A stretch of 11,642 nt of DNA, taken from assembly GCA_001805125.1 (NCBI GenBank), contig MHEF01000126.1:4239-15880 (forward strand), written 5' to 3'. The position numbers were made by a program, and so were the translations under genes. A model generated the notes under the pieces. It did not search any database, was not told the DNA's origin, and saw only the letters and a program-made list of their open reading frames with translations. The DNA is from Nitrospirae bacterium RBG_13_39_12 (GTDB lineage: Bacteria > Nitrospirota > Thermodesulfovibrionia > Thermodesulfovibrionales > SM23-35). Positions 1 to 6,565 of the stretch are shown piece by piece (the first letter of the stretch is position 1; every line of letters starts with the position of its first letter).

Positions 1-19
1 GAATTTGTAATCGCATCAC

Positions 20-89
20 TTATTACCTTATTAACTTAATAACGCATTAACTTTATCCTACACCCAGCACCCTACACGCTATACCCTTC
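20..89. repeat. Degenerate tandem repeats (8-bp then 7-bp period) filling the leader before the first gene
   Basis: Positions 20-59 read as 8-bp units (ttattacc, ttattaac, ttaataac, gcattaac, then a degenerate unit). Positions 58-85 read as four 7-bp units (ctacacc, cagcacc, ctacacg, ctatacc). The array stops about 10 nt before the ATG at 97, and no convincing Shine-Dalgarno motif lies between. It is one of a set of similar arrays in the spacers up to 7651. The function is unknown. The periodicity is directly visible; calling it a family is inference. Confidence 0.8.
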
Positions 90-96
90 AAAGATA

Positions 97-1131
97 ATGG
101 ACCTCCAAATAATCAACCCCATAACTTACCCTAATTGGGATGAACTGATTCTCTTGAACCCAGATTATTCCTTTTTCCATTCCTCAGCATGGGCAAAAGT
201 ACTAAATGAAGCGTATGGATATAAACTACTTTATTTTACTGTGTTAAAGAATGAGGGCCTATTAGCAGCAGTTCCTATAATGGAAATATCAAGTTTTTTG
301 ACTGGGCGAAGAGGAGTATCTCTACCATTTACTGATTATTGTGAACCTATAGTTTCAGATGGAATCAATTTTCAAGAAGTATTAAACTTCGTCTTAGCAG
401 AGGGAAAAGAGCGCAATTGGAAATATCTTGAACTAAGAAGTTTCAAAAACCTTTCTCCTTTTACCTTTCCATCTTTAACCTACGTGGGTCACACTCTAAA
501 TCTTTCAAATAAAGAGGATCAAATCTTTTCCGGTTTTAGAGACAGCACAAAAAGAAATATTAGGAAAGCAATGAAAGAAGGTGTGGAGGTTAAGATAAAT
601 CATTCTCCTGAATCAGTCGAAGAATTCTACAGATTAAATTATATGACAAGGAAGCAACACGGTTTGCCTCCTCAACCTTACCTTTTCTTTAAAAAGATAT
701 ATGATCACATCATCTGTAAGAACTTGGGATTTTTAATACTTGCTTCTTTTCAAAACAAACCTATTGCCGGGGGTGCCTATTTCCACTTTGGAGAAAAGGC
801 AGTTTACAAATACGGTGCCTCTAATATGAATTATCAAAATCTCCGGGCAAACAACCTCGTCATGTGGGAGGCCATAAAATGGTGTTGCAAAAATGGCATT
901 AAACACTTTTGCTTTGGAAGAACCGAGCCCGAAAACCAAGGCCTGATCCAATTTAAATCCGGTTGGGGAACAACTGAAGAACAGATCAATTATTACCGGT
1001 ATGATTTTAAAAAGGGTTCTTTTGCTTCAGGTTCCTCAAAAGTTACGGGTTTTCATAATAAGATTTTCAGAAATCTCCCTATTCCTGTTTTGAACAAAAT
1101 AGGAGATCTTCTTTACAAACATGTCGGCTAA
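97..1131 (+). CDS. FemAB-like / GNAT-fold acyl- or aminoacyltransferase of a polysaccharide cluster
   Basis: This 344-aa soluble protein resembles the FemAB / Acetyltransf_6 group, built from two GNAT-type halves. The basic segment at residues 148-160 (R148-K160, with STKRNIRKA) matches the conserved 'R..IRKA' stretch before the second half. That half carries YKYGAS (237-242), NLVMWEAIKW (253-262), FGRT (273-276) and FKSGWG (286-291), all typical of the family. There is no signal peptide or membrane segment, so it probably acts in the cytoplasm on a lipid- or nucleotide-linked glycan precursor. Family members in exopolysaccharide and PEP-CTERM/exosortase loci sit beside polysaccharide deacetylases, as here. 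The acceptor and donor cannot be read from the sequence. The ATG at 97 is chosen because the text upstream is repeat array; the start lacks a clear ribosome binding site. Confidence 0.8.
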   Translation: MDLQIINPITYPNWDELILLNPDYSFFHSSAWAKVLNEAYGYKLLYFTVLKNEGLLAAVPIMEISSFLTGRRGVSLPFTDYCEPIVSDGINFQEVLNFVLAEGKERNWKYLELRSFKNLSPFTFPSLTYVGHTLNLSNKEDQIFSGFRDSTKRNIRKAMKEGVEVKINHSPESVEEFYRLNYMTRKQHGLPPQPYLFFKKIYDHIICKNLGFLILASFQNKPIAGGAYFHFGEKAVYKYGASNMNYQNLRANNLVMWEAIKWCCKNGIKHFCFGRTEPENQGLIQFKSGWGTTEEQINYYRYDFKKGSFASGSSKVTGFHNKIFRNLPIPVLNKIGDLLYKHVG

Positions 1132-1148
1132 TGAAAAGCTGTGATGAG

Positions 1149-1307
1149 TTCCACGTTTCACGTTCCGTGTTTTATATTTCAAAATCTTCATCCTTATTCT
1201 TGAACCTGCAACGTCCTTATCCCACTACTTGCAACAGGTTTTCCATAGCTCGCAAATCACAACTCGCTAACTCGTAACCTGTAACATCTTTACTAACGCG
1301 TAACATG
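1149..1307. repeat. 7-bp-period degenerate array filling the 173-nt spacer and reaching the start codon at 1305
   Basis: Visible units include ttccacg/tttcacg/ttccgtg (1149-1169), cttgaac/ctgcaac (1199-1212), aactcgc/taactcg/taacctg/taacatc (1261-1288) and taacgcg/taacatg (1294-1307). Between 1199 and 1275 the text can be cut into heptamers in constant phase, although several units are strongly degenerate. The last unit, taacatg, contains the ATG start codon of the following deacetylase. Nothing else is recognisable in this spacer: no ribosome binding site, no terminator hairpin. Confidence 0.8.
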
Positions 1308-2387
1308 TTAACCCACAGAATCTATTATCAACTTAAACCCTTTATTCCAAGATCATTGCAGATTGCCCTTCGAAGAATGATAGTTCTTCGAAAGCGGGAA
1401 TTATATCAACACATCTGGCCTATTGATGAAAAAGCTAAAAAACCGCCTGAAGGATGGTCTGGTTGGCCCGGCCAGAAACAATTCGCTCTTGTTCTTCACC
1501 ATGACGTAGATACTGCGGGAGGGCATGAGAAATGCCATCATTTGATGGAGCTTGAAGAAAAGATGGGTTTTCGGTCTTCGTTCAATTTCGTACCGGAACG
1601 ATATAATGTTTCAAGTGAACTTCGACATTTATTAGTTGCAAAGGGGTTTGAAGTTGGAGTCCATGGCTTGAAACATGATGGAAAATTATTCTCATCAAGA
1701 AAAACCTTTGAGAAGCAGGCGGTTCGCATTAATCACTACTTAAAAGACTGGAAATCCGTTGGATTTGTTTCACCCTCCATGCATAACAACTTGGATTGGA
1801 TCAGCCGTTTAGATATAAAACATGATTGTTCCACATTTGACACCGACCCCTTTGAACCCAAACCCGATGGCATCGGTACAATCTTCCCGTTTTGGGTCCC
1901 TCGCAATAACTCAAGTAACCCAAGTAACCCAATGAACTCAAATAACCCAATGGACTCAAGTAACCTTGATCCTTTATCCATTAACCTTTCGCCTTCGTCC
2001 TCCAACCAAAATGACCCTATGCGCTCTGCGCTTTGCGCTATGCGTTATAGTGATGGCTTCATCGAGCTTCCCTATACTCTTCCCCAGGATTTCACGTTGT
2101 TTGTTCTTATGAAAGAAAGAAACATTGATATTTGGAAAAAGAAACTCGATTGGATCGTTGATAAGGGGGGGATGGCTCTTTTAATTACCCACCCTGATTA
2201 TATGAATTGTAAAAAAGGCAGATGTAAGATGGACGAGTACCCGATGGAGTTTTACGAAGAATTTCTTGATTACATAAAGAGTAAATACGAGGGTCAATAT
2301 TGGCACGCATTACCGAGGGAAATGGCACGCTTCTGGAAAGAAAATTTTCAGACTAAGGAAGAAATGATTCCAGAAATAGGTGAGTAG
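1305..2387 (+). CDS. Polysaccharide deacetylase family protein (NodB fold) with an in-frame repeat insertion
   Basis: This 360-aa protein has the metal-site signature of NodB/CE4 deacetylases in the variant HHDVD (residues 65-69), followed by HGLKH (120-124, the HxxxH zinc motif). Later come SPSMHN near 157-162 and ITHPDY (294-299) towards the C-terminus. It probably removes N- or O-acetyl groups from a glycan or its precursor. There is no signal peptide, so it would act before export unless exported another way. The ATG at 1305 is favoured because the N-terminal block (basic, RIYYQLKP and IALRRM) looks native, although the codon overlaps a repeat unit. Residues 202-247 are low-complexity (Asn/Ser/Pro/Met, then an ALCAMR-type stretch) encoded by repeat units and lie between WVPR and GFIELPYT. 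I think the native protein would join these directly. The gene ends 2 nt before the next. Confidence 0.85.
   Translation: MLTHRIYYQLKPFIPRSLQIALRRMIVLRKRELYQHIWPIDEKAKKPPEGWSGWPGQKQFALVLHHDVDTAGGHEKCHHLMELEEKMGFRSSFNFVPERYNVSSELRHLLVAKGFEVGVHGLKHDGKLFSSRKTFEKQAVRINHYLKDWKSVGFVSPSMHNNLDWISRLDIKHDCSTFDTDPFEPKPDGIGTIFPFWVPRNNSSNPSNPMNSNNPMDSSNLDPLSINLSPSSSNQNDPMRSALCAMRYSDGFIELPYTLPQDFTLFVLMKERNIDIWKKKLDWIVDKGGMALLITHPDYMNCKKGRCKMDEYPMEFYEEFLDYIKSKYEGQYWHALPREMARFWKENFQTKEEMIPEIGE
1908..2044 (+). repeat. Three consecutive repeat blocks embedded in frame in the deacetylase gene
   Basis: Positions 1908-1970 are seven 9-bp units (aactcaagt, aacccaagt, aacccaatg, aactcaaat, aacccaatg, gactcaagt, aaccttgat), giving three-residue repeats such as N-P-S and N-P-M. 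Positions 1973-2007 are five 7-bp units ending mostly in 'cc' (tttatcc, attaacc, tttcgcc, ttcgtcc, tccaacc). Positions 2017-2044 are four 7-bp units (ctatgcg, ctctgcg, ctttgcg, ctatgcg). The total is close to 46 codons and contains no stop in the gene's frame. The encoded stretch has no resemblance to a deacetylase domain. Confidence 0.85.
2378..2384 (+). promoter_or_regulatory. Ribosome binding site AGGTGAG that fixes a TTG start
   Basis: AGGTGAG sits 5 nt before the TTG at 2390 and overlaps the end of the preceding gene. This supports TTG as the true start of the second deacetylase and suggests translational coupling between the two. Confidence 0.6.
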
Positions 2388-2389
2388 CT

Positions 2390-4075
2390 TTGATTGGGGT
2401 ACTTTCAAAGGAGAACGAAGCACCAATAGTCGAAGAATTTTTCCAGCTTTTCAAGACCCCTTGGGAATTTTATGCTCCTGGCAGAGATTACGATGTTTTG
2501 CTCTCCAACCAAAATGAAGTTTTAGGCGAAGATTTTAAGCTAAGAGTAATCTATGGCTCTAATATAAGCCACTTTGATTTGGGTAGAAAGATCAGCATTC
2601 AGTCAAAATACAGAAGAGCCTTTGTCGATTATAAAGGAACAGAAATCCCAATCTATGGCAATCTTCTAACTTTTGAAGGTGAGGGGGAACCAATTCTAAA
2701 GGTTAAAGGCGGTTCAGAAGTCGCCGGGTTAAAGATTGAAAGGTCCGAGAAGAAAATAATCTTATTGGGGTACAACTTATTTGAAGAGATTTATTTTTTG
2801 CTTTCTGTTGGTCAGCCGGTGGGAAATGCCTCCACTCCTACTCTTGAAGCGCACATTTCATTGCTCCGCAATTTGATTACCGACGCCGGGATCCCACTGG
2901 TTGAAATTCCACCGGCACCTGCAGGTTATGATTTCATTACCTGTTTATCACACGACATTGATTTTTTGGGGATTCGTAACCATAAACTTGATCAAACAAT
3001 GCTTGGATTTTTGTATCGAGCATCAATTGGGTCATTGTCTGGCGTTTTCAAAAAAAAATTACCAGTGAATAAACTTATAAAAAATTGGAAAGCTATTTTG
3101 AATTTGCCATTCGTTTATGCAGGTCTTTCGAAAGATTTCTGGCACCAAATTGATAAATACACAGAGATTGAAAAAGACACGAAGTCAACATTTTTCTTGA
3201 TTCCATTTAAAGATCAACCCGGAGATAATATTCCTAAGCATAATGCCAGGCGGAGGGCTACAAAGTACGATATATCCAATATGGACGGAATTGCTAAGAA
3301 GTTAGTAGAAAAGGGATTTGAGATTGGAGTTCATGGAATCGATGCCTGGCACAGCCTTGAAAAGTCACGTCAGGAACTCAATCAGATCGTTGAATTTTGT
3401 AAAGGACAAGAAATTGGGGTCCGAATTCATTGGCTGTGCCTTAATAATAACTCCTACCAAATTTTGGAAGAAGCAGGTTTTACTTATGACTCTACGTTTG
3501 GATATAACGATGCAGTAGGATACCGGGGAGGTACGGTCCAGGTATTCAAGCCCTTGAATACAAAGAATCTTTTGGAAATCCCATTGCATATTCAAGATAC
3601 TGCACTATTCTACCCCCGGCGGATGAACCTATCCGAAGGGAAAGCGATGGAATGGTGTGAAAAGTTGATTCAGAATGCTAAATCATTTGGTGGGGTTCTA
3701 ACAATACTCTGGCATGATCGGAGTTTGGCTCCGGAAAGACTATGGGGAGATTTCTACATCAATTTATTAGAAGAAATCAAAGGAAACAAGGTTTGGTTTG
3801 CTACTGCTGGTGAGATAGTCAGTTGGTTTAGAAGACGGCGGGAGGTGACTTTTGAAAATGTGGAAATTGATAACAATAAGATAAAATTATCGTTCAAATA
3901 TGAATATGACAGGCTCGGCCAAACCAAAGAGCCTTTTGTGTTTGTAAGAATCTATCATCCCAAACTCCGAAAATCTAACGAACAAAATTCCTTGCTGCCC
4001 GGCTCCGGTTATATGGATATCCCCTTGAAGGGCAAAACGTCTTATGAAATCAACCTCAATGCTCTTAACCCGTAA
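2390..4075 (+). CDS. Large polysaccharide deacetylase family protein
   Basis: This 561-aa protein has a NodB-type deacetylase core in its middle and C-terminal half. SHDIDF (187-192) is the Asp-containing metal motif and HGIDAWH (315-321) supplies the two histidines. RIHWLC and ILWHDR follow as the later conserved blocks. The N-terminal ~180 residues form a separate domain seen in longer members of capsule/exopolysaccharide-linked deacetylases, and the last ~80 residues look like a beta-rich extension. It is distinct from its upstream neighbour, so the locus has two deacetylases of different subtypes made as a pair (2-nt gap, TTG start with AGGTGAG upstream). The probable role is trimming acetyl groups from a surface glycan. 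The last residues (NALNP) and the stop codon are written in 7-bp repeat units, so the native C-terminus may have been altered. Confidence 0.8.
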   Translation: MIGVLSKENEAPIVEEFFQLFKTPWEFYAPGRDYDVLLSNQNEVLGEDFKLRVIYGSNISHFDLGRKISIQSKYRRAFVDYKGTEIPIYGNLLTFEGEGEPILKVKGGSEVAGLKIERSEKKIILLGYNLFEEIYFLLSVGQPVGNASTPTLEAHISLLRNLITDAGIPLVEIPPAPAGYDFITCLSHDIDFLGIRNHKLDQTMLGFLYRASIGSLSGVFKKKLPVNKLIKNWKAILNLPFVYAGLSKDFWHQIDKYTEIEKDTKSTFFLIPFKDQPGDNIPKHNARRRATKYDISNMDGIAKKLVEKGFEIGVHGIDAWHSLEKSRQELNQIVEFCKGQEIGVRIHWLCLNNNSYQILEEAGFTYDSTFGYNDAVGYRGGTVQVFKPLNTKNLLEIPLHIQDTALFYPRRMNLSEGKAMEWCEKLIQNAKSFGGVLTILWHDRSLAPERLWGDFYINLLEEIKGNKVWFATAGEIVSWFRRRREVTFENVEIDNNKIKLSFKYEYDRLGQTKEPFVFVRIYHPKLRKSNEQNSLLPGSGYMDIPLKGKTSYEINLNALNP

Positions 4076-4149
4076 GCTGCAACTTGCAACCCGTAACAAG
4101 TATTTCTCTTAACCTGCAACCTGCAACTGGAAGCGTGTAACCTGAAAAG
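4064..4149. repeat. 7-bp-period array spanning the whole 74-nt spacer, from the upstream stop codon to the downstream ATG
   Basis: First block: cttaacc, cgtaagc, tgcaact, tgcaacc, cgtaaca (4064-4098). After a short break, the second block: cttaacc, tgcaacc, tgcaact, ggaagcg, tgtaacc, tgaaaag (4108-4149). The TAA stop of the second deacetylase (4073-4075) lies inside the second unit. The ATG at 4150 follows the last unit with no gap. No other signal fits in the spacer. Confidence 0.9.
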
Positions 4150-5316
4150 ATGAACAAAAAAATCTGCATGATTGCTTATTCGAATTTTTCTACTGACCCC
4201 CGAATCCGCAGGGAATCAGAAACCCTTGCGGAGCACGGGAACGAGGTTAACTTTTTAGTGCTCTCGGAGGGAATTAACCCCAAATCATATAAAATGAATG
4301 GTGTCAACATCATCGAATTAAAGATTAGAAAACACCAGGGCGAAAAGAGTTCCTCCTACTTTCTTCCCTACTTAAAGTTCCTCGTCCTTGCCTCTTGGCA
4401 TTGCTCCAAACTGTTTTTAAGAAGAAAAGTAGATGTCGTTCATGTGCATAATATGCCGAACTTTCTTGTCTTGGCTGGAATCTTTCCGCGCTTGTTGGGC
4501 AGAAAAATAATTTTAGATATTCACGACTCCGTTCCTGAAACTTATGGTGGTAAATTTGGGAGAATGCCCAAGGCTTTGTATAAATTATTGTGCCTGGAAG
4601 AATCCTTTTGTTGCGGTTTTGCAAACAGACTCATCTGTGTGAATGACATTCAAAGAGAAAAATTATTGACCCGCGGGATTCCCGCCGCGAAGATGTCCGT
4701 ACTGCTCAATGTTCCGGACCACAAAATCTTCAAATATGAGAATAAAAAACAGAATAATCATAAAAGGACGTTTGATCTCGTGTTTCACGGAACCATTGAC
4801 AAAATCCTGGGAATAGATTTAGCGATTGAGGCGGTGTCGAGATTAGTTCGCGACATCCCCGGAATACACCTGCACATTCTGGGGAAGGGAAGAAACCTTG
4901 AAGAATTTGAAAAGTTGAGTGAAATGCTAAACATAAAAGACAGGGTCCATTTTAGTAAGAAATCCTATCCAGTCGAAAGTATCCCGAATCTCCTTCAAAA
5001 TATGGATCTAGGCATTATCCCCAACAAAAGAAATATTGCAACGGAGCTGATGTTGCCGGTAAAGATGATGGAGTATGTAGCAATAGGTATTCCTGTAGTT
5101 TCGGTGAGACTTAAGACAATCGAACACTATTTTCCAGACAATATGGTCACCTACTTTGAACCTGAGAATGTGGAATCAATGGCCAACGCAATTTTGGAAT
5201 TGTATCGTAATGAAAACAAAAGACAGGACCAGGTTATCAATGCAAGGAAATTTATTGAAAGATACGGTTGGGAAAAGCACCAGATGGAATTGATTAATCT
5301 CTATCAATCGTTGTAA
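4150..5316 (+). CDS. GT4-family glycosyltransferase (GT-B fold)
   Basis: This 388-aa protein has the layout of a retaining GT4 enzyme. The N-terminal Rossmann-like half carries IAYSNFSTDPRIRRE (8-22), the usual 'D.R.RRE' start of this group, plus VDVVHVHNMP (94-103) and ILDIHDSVPE (121-130). The C-terminal half carries FHGTIDKILGID (212-223) and the donor-binding stretch LPVKMMEYVAIGIPVV (302-317), with K305 and E308 in the positions expected to contact the sugar nucleotide. It would add one sugar to the lipid-linked repeat unit on the cytoplasmic side of the membrane; which sugar cannot be told. The start codon directly follows a repeat array and lacks a strong ribosome binding site. The stop codon lies in a unit (ttgtaac) of the next array. 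Confidence 0.88.
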   Translation: MNKKICMIAYSNFSTDPRIRRESETLAEHGNEVNFLVLSEGINPKSYKMNGVNIIELKIRKHQGEKSSSYFLPYLKFLVLASWHCSKLFLRRKVDVVHVHNMPNFLVLAGIFPRLLGRKIILDIHDSVPETYGGKFGRMPKALYKLLCLEESFCCGFANRLICVNDIQREKLLTRGIPAAKMSVLLNVPDHKIFKYENKKQNNHKRTFDLVFHGTIDKILGIDLAIEAVSRLVRDIPGIHLHILGKGRNLEEFEKLSEMLNIKDRVHFSKKSYPVESIPNLLQNMDLGIIPNKRNIATELMLPVKMMEYVAIGIPVVSVRLKTIEHYFPDNMVTYFEPENVESMANAILELYRNENKRQDQVINARKFIERYGWEKHQMELINLYQSL

Positions 5317-5421
5317 CTACTGTTCCATGTTGCAAGTTGCATGTTTAAAGTGCCAGGCAATAACGTGTTTTAAGGTTCGTAACCCGTAACGTGTAACTTG
5401 TAACTTGGAACTTATAACGTA
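5311..5421. repeat. 7-bp array with opposing halves in the 118-nt spacer
   Basis: From 5311, units in constant phase read ttgtaac, tactgtt, ccatgtt, gcaagtt, gcatgtt (to 5345). The last three are in the reverse sense relative to the main family (complements caacatg, caacttg). From 5380 the forward family appears: taacccg, taacgtg, taacttg, taacttg, gaactta, taacgta (to 5421). The two halves could base-pair in RNA: 5333-5340 pairs with 5393-5400 except for one wobble. The TAA stop of the glycosyltransferase gene is in the first unit. A purine-rich ribosome binding site (GGGGG at 5424-5428) lies between the array and the ATG at 5435. Confidence 0.85.
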
Positions 5422-5434
5422 AAGGGGGTTTAAA

Positions 5435-6421
5435 ATGCTTAACATTGCCCAAATTGGTGTTGGATACTGGGGACCAAATCTTCTCAGAAACTTGGTTGCG
5501 AATAAGAGTTGCAGAGTGAAGACAGCCGTTGATCTGTCTAAAGAACGGCGTGACTATGTAAAAAGTCTTTATCCGGCTATCCAGGTTAGTGATGAAGTCA
5601 ATCAGGTATTTCAAGATACTGAAATTGACGGCGTGGTCATTGCCACCCCGGTGTCAACCCATTTTGAGCTCGCCCTGAAAGCGCTTGCAGCGGGTAAACA
5701 TATTCTCGTTGAAAAGCCCCTGGCCACAACCGTGGCCCAGGTAGAGGAAATCGGCAAACTCTCGAAGGAAAAGAATCTTGTGGTAATGGTGGGGCATACA
5801 TTTCTCTTCAATGCCGCAGTGCGTTACGTAAAAAAGATGATCGACTCAGGAGAACTTGGTGATATCCGCTACATATACAGCCAGAGGTTGAATCTGGGCC
5901 GCATCCGTTCTGACGTGGATGCTCTATGGAATTTTGCTCCCCATGATATCAGCATTATTCAGTATTGGCTTGGTGATCCCCAACCTCTTTCCGTAGTTCG
6001 TCGTGGTGTGGCTTACATCCAGAAAGATATCGAAGATGTTGTTTTCATGAATATTATTTATCCTAATAATATTATGGCGAATATTCATGTGAGTTGGCTC
6101 GATCCTCAGAGGGCTCGGTCGATGACAATCGTGGGTTCCAAAAAAATGGTTGTCTATGACGACACGGCCGAAAACAAAATCACTATTTACGATAAAGGGA
6201 TAGACCGGAAGGCCGTGTTGGGAAAAAACATGGATTATGACAACCCACATTTTCAGACGTTTGATCACAGATCTGGAGATGTGCTTCTGCCGAAGATTGA
6301 TTTCAAGGAACCACTTAAGGTCGAAATCGAACATTTTCTTGACTGTATACAGAACGGCACGAAGTGTTTGACAGGTGTCGATCATGCTAAAAAAGTAGTG
6401 CAAATCCTATCAATGACCTAA
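5435..6421 (+). CDS. Gfo/Idh/MocA-family NAD-dependent sugar oxidoreductase (WlbA/WbpB-like)
   Basis: This 328-aa protein starts with the Rossmann dinucleotide motif GVGYWG (G8, G10, G13) and carries the family's catalytic-lysine motif EKP (E93-K94-P95). FAPHDISI (H170, D171) lies in the C-terminal substrate domain. The family oxidises or reduces sugar nucleotides. The neighbouring 3-aminotransferase suggests it forms a 3-keto sugar nucleotide, as WlbA/WbpB does on UDP-GlcNAcA, for later transamination; that role is inferred. It has a clear GGGGG ribosome binding site 6 nt before the ATG. The C-terminus ends abruptly in ILSMT, perhaps 10-20 residues earlier than is usual. The stop codon coincides with the first units of the next repeat array, so the tail may have been clipped. 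Confidence 0.85.
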   Translation: MLNIAQIGVGYWGPNLLRNLVANKSCRVKTAVDLSKERRDYVKSLYPAIQVSDEVNQVFQDTEIDGVVIATPVSTHFELALKALAAGKHILVEKPLATTVAQVEEIGKLSKEKNLVVMVGHTFLFNAAVRYVKKMIDSGELGDIRYIYSQRLNLGRIRSDVDALWNFAPHDISIIQYWLGDPQPLSVVRRGVAYIQKDIEDVVFMNIIYPNNIMANIHVSWLDPQRARSMTIVGSKKMVVYDDTAENKITIYDKGIDRKAVLGKNMDYDNPHFQTFDHRSGDVLLPKIDFKEPLKVEIEHFLDCIQNGTKCLTGVDHAKKVVQILSMT

Positions 6422-6563
6422 GGTTAAAAAGAAGTTACAGGGTACGGGTTAAAAATCATTACAAGTCCGGTGTTGTTTGACCTTGAACCTTGCTCCTTTA
6501 ACTTGGAACCTGTAACTTGTTATTTTTTCGCTACTCCTTACGCCTCGCACCTAACGCCTTACG
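6414..6563. repeat. 7-bp array of several unit families filling the 144-nt spacer
   Basis: Units tgaccta, aggttaa, aaagaag, ttacagg, gtacggg (6414-6448) include the stop codon of the upstream gene and the reverse-sense family. Forward units tgacctt, gaacctt, gctcctt, taacttg, gaacctg, taacttg run from 6478 to 6519. A third family, cgctact, ccttacg, cctcgca, cctaacg, ccttacg, runs from 6529 to 6563 and ends 2 nt before the ATG at 6566. No other feature is visible. Confidence 0.88.
6432..6518 (+). repeat. Perfect 10-bp inverted repeat formed by opposing repeat units
   Basis: AAGTTACAGG (6432-6441) is the exact reverse complement of CCTGTAACTT (6509-6518), with a 67-nt loop. It could fold in the transcript between the oxidoreductase and the Alg14-Alg13-like gene. 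No U-run follows, so it is not a normal terminator. Confidence 0.6.
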
Positions 6564-6565
6564 AT

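Noticed and set aside
3887..4099. 70-aa open frame on the minus strand
   Set aside because: It starts in the 4064-4098 repeat array read in reverse and continues antisense to the second deacetylase; it shows no protein-family signal.
5345..5614. 89-aa open frame on the minus strand
   Set aside because: Its C-terminal half is the reverse translation of a taacttg-type array (the complement has no stop codon in any frame) and its N-terminal part is antisense to the oxidoreductase gene.
5924..6403. 159-aa open frame on the minus strand
   Set aside because: It lies wholly antisense to a well-supported oxidoreductase gene and shows no family motifs.
6470..6565. In-frame GTG start that would lengthen the Alg14-Alg13-like protein by 32 residues
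   Set aside because: The added residues are translated 7-bp repeats, and the family motif GGHFEQM lies at a normal distance from the ATG at 6566.
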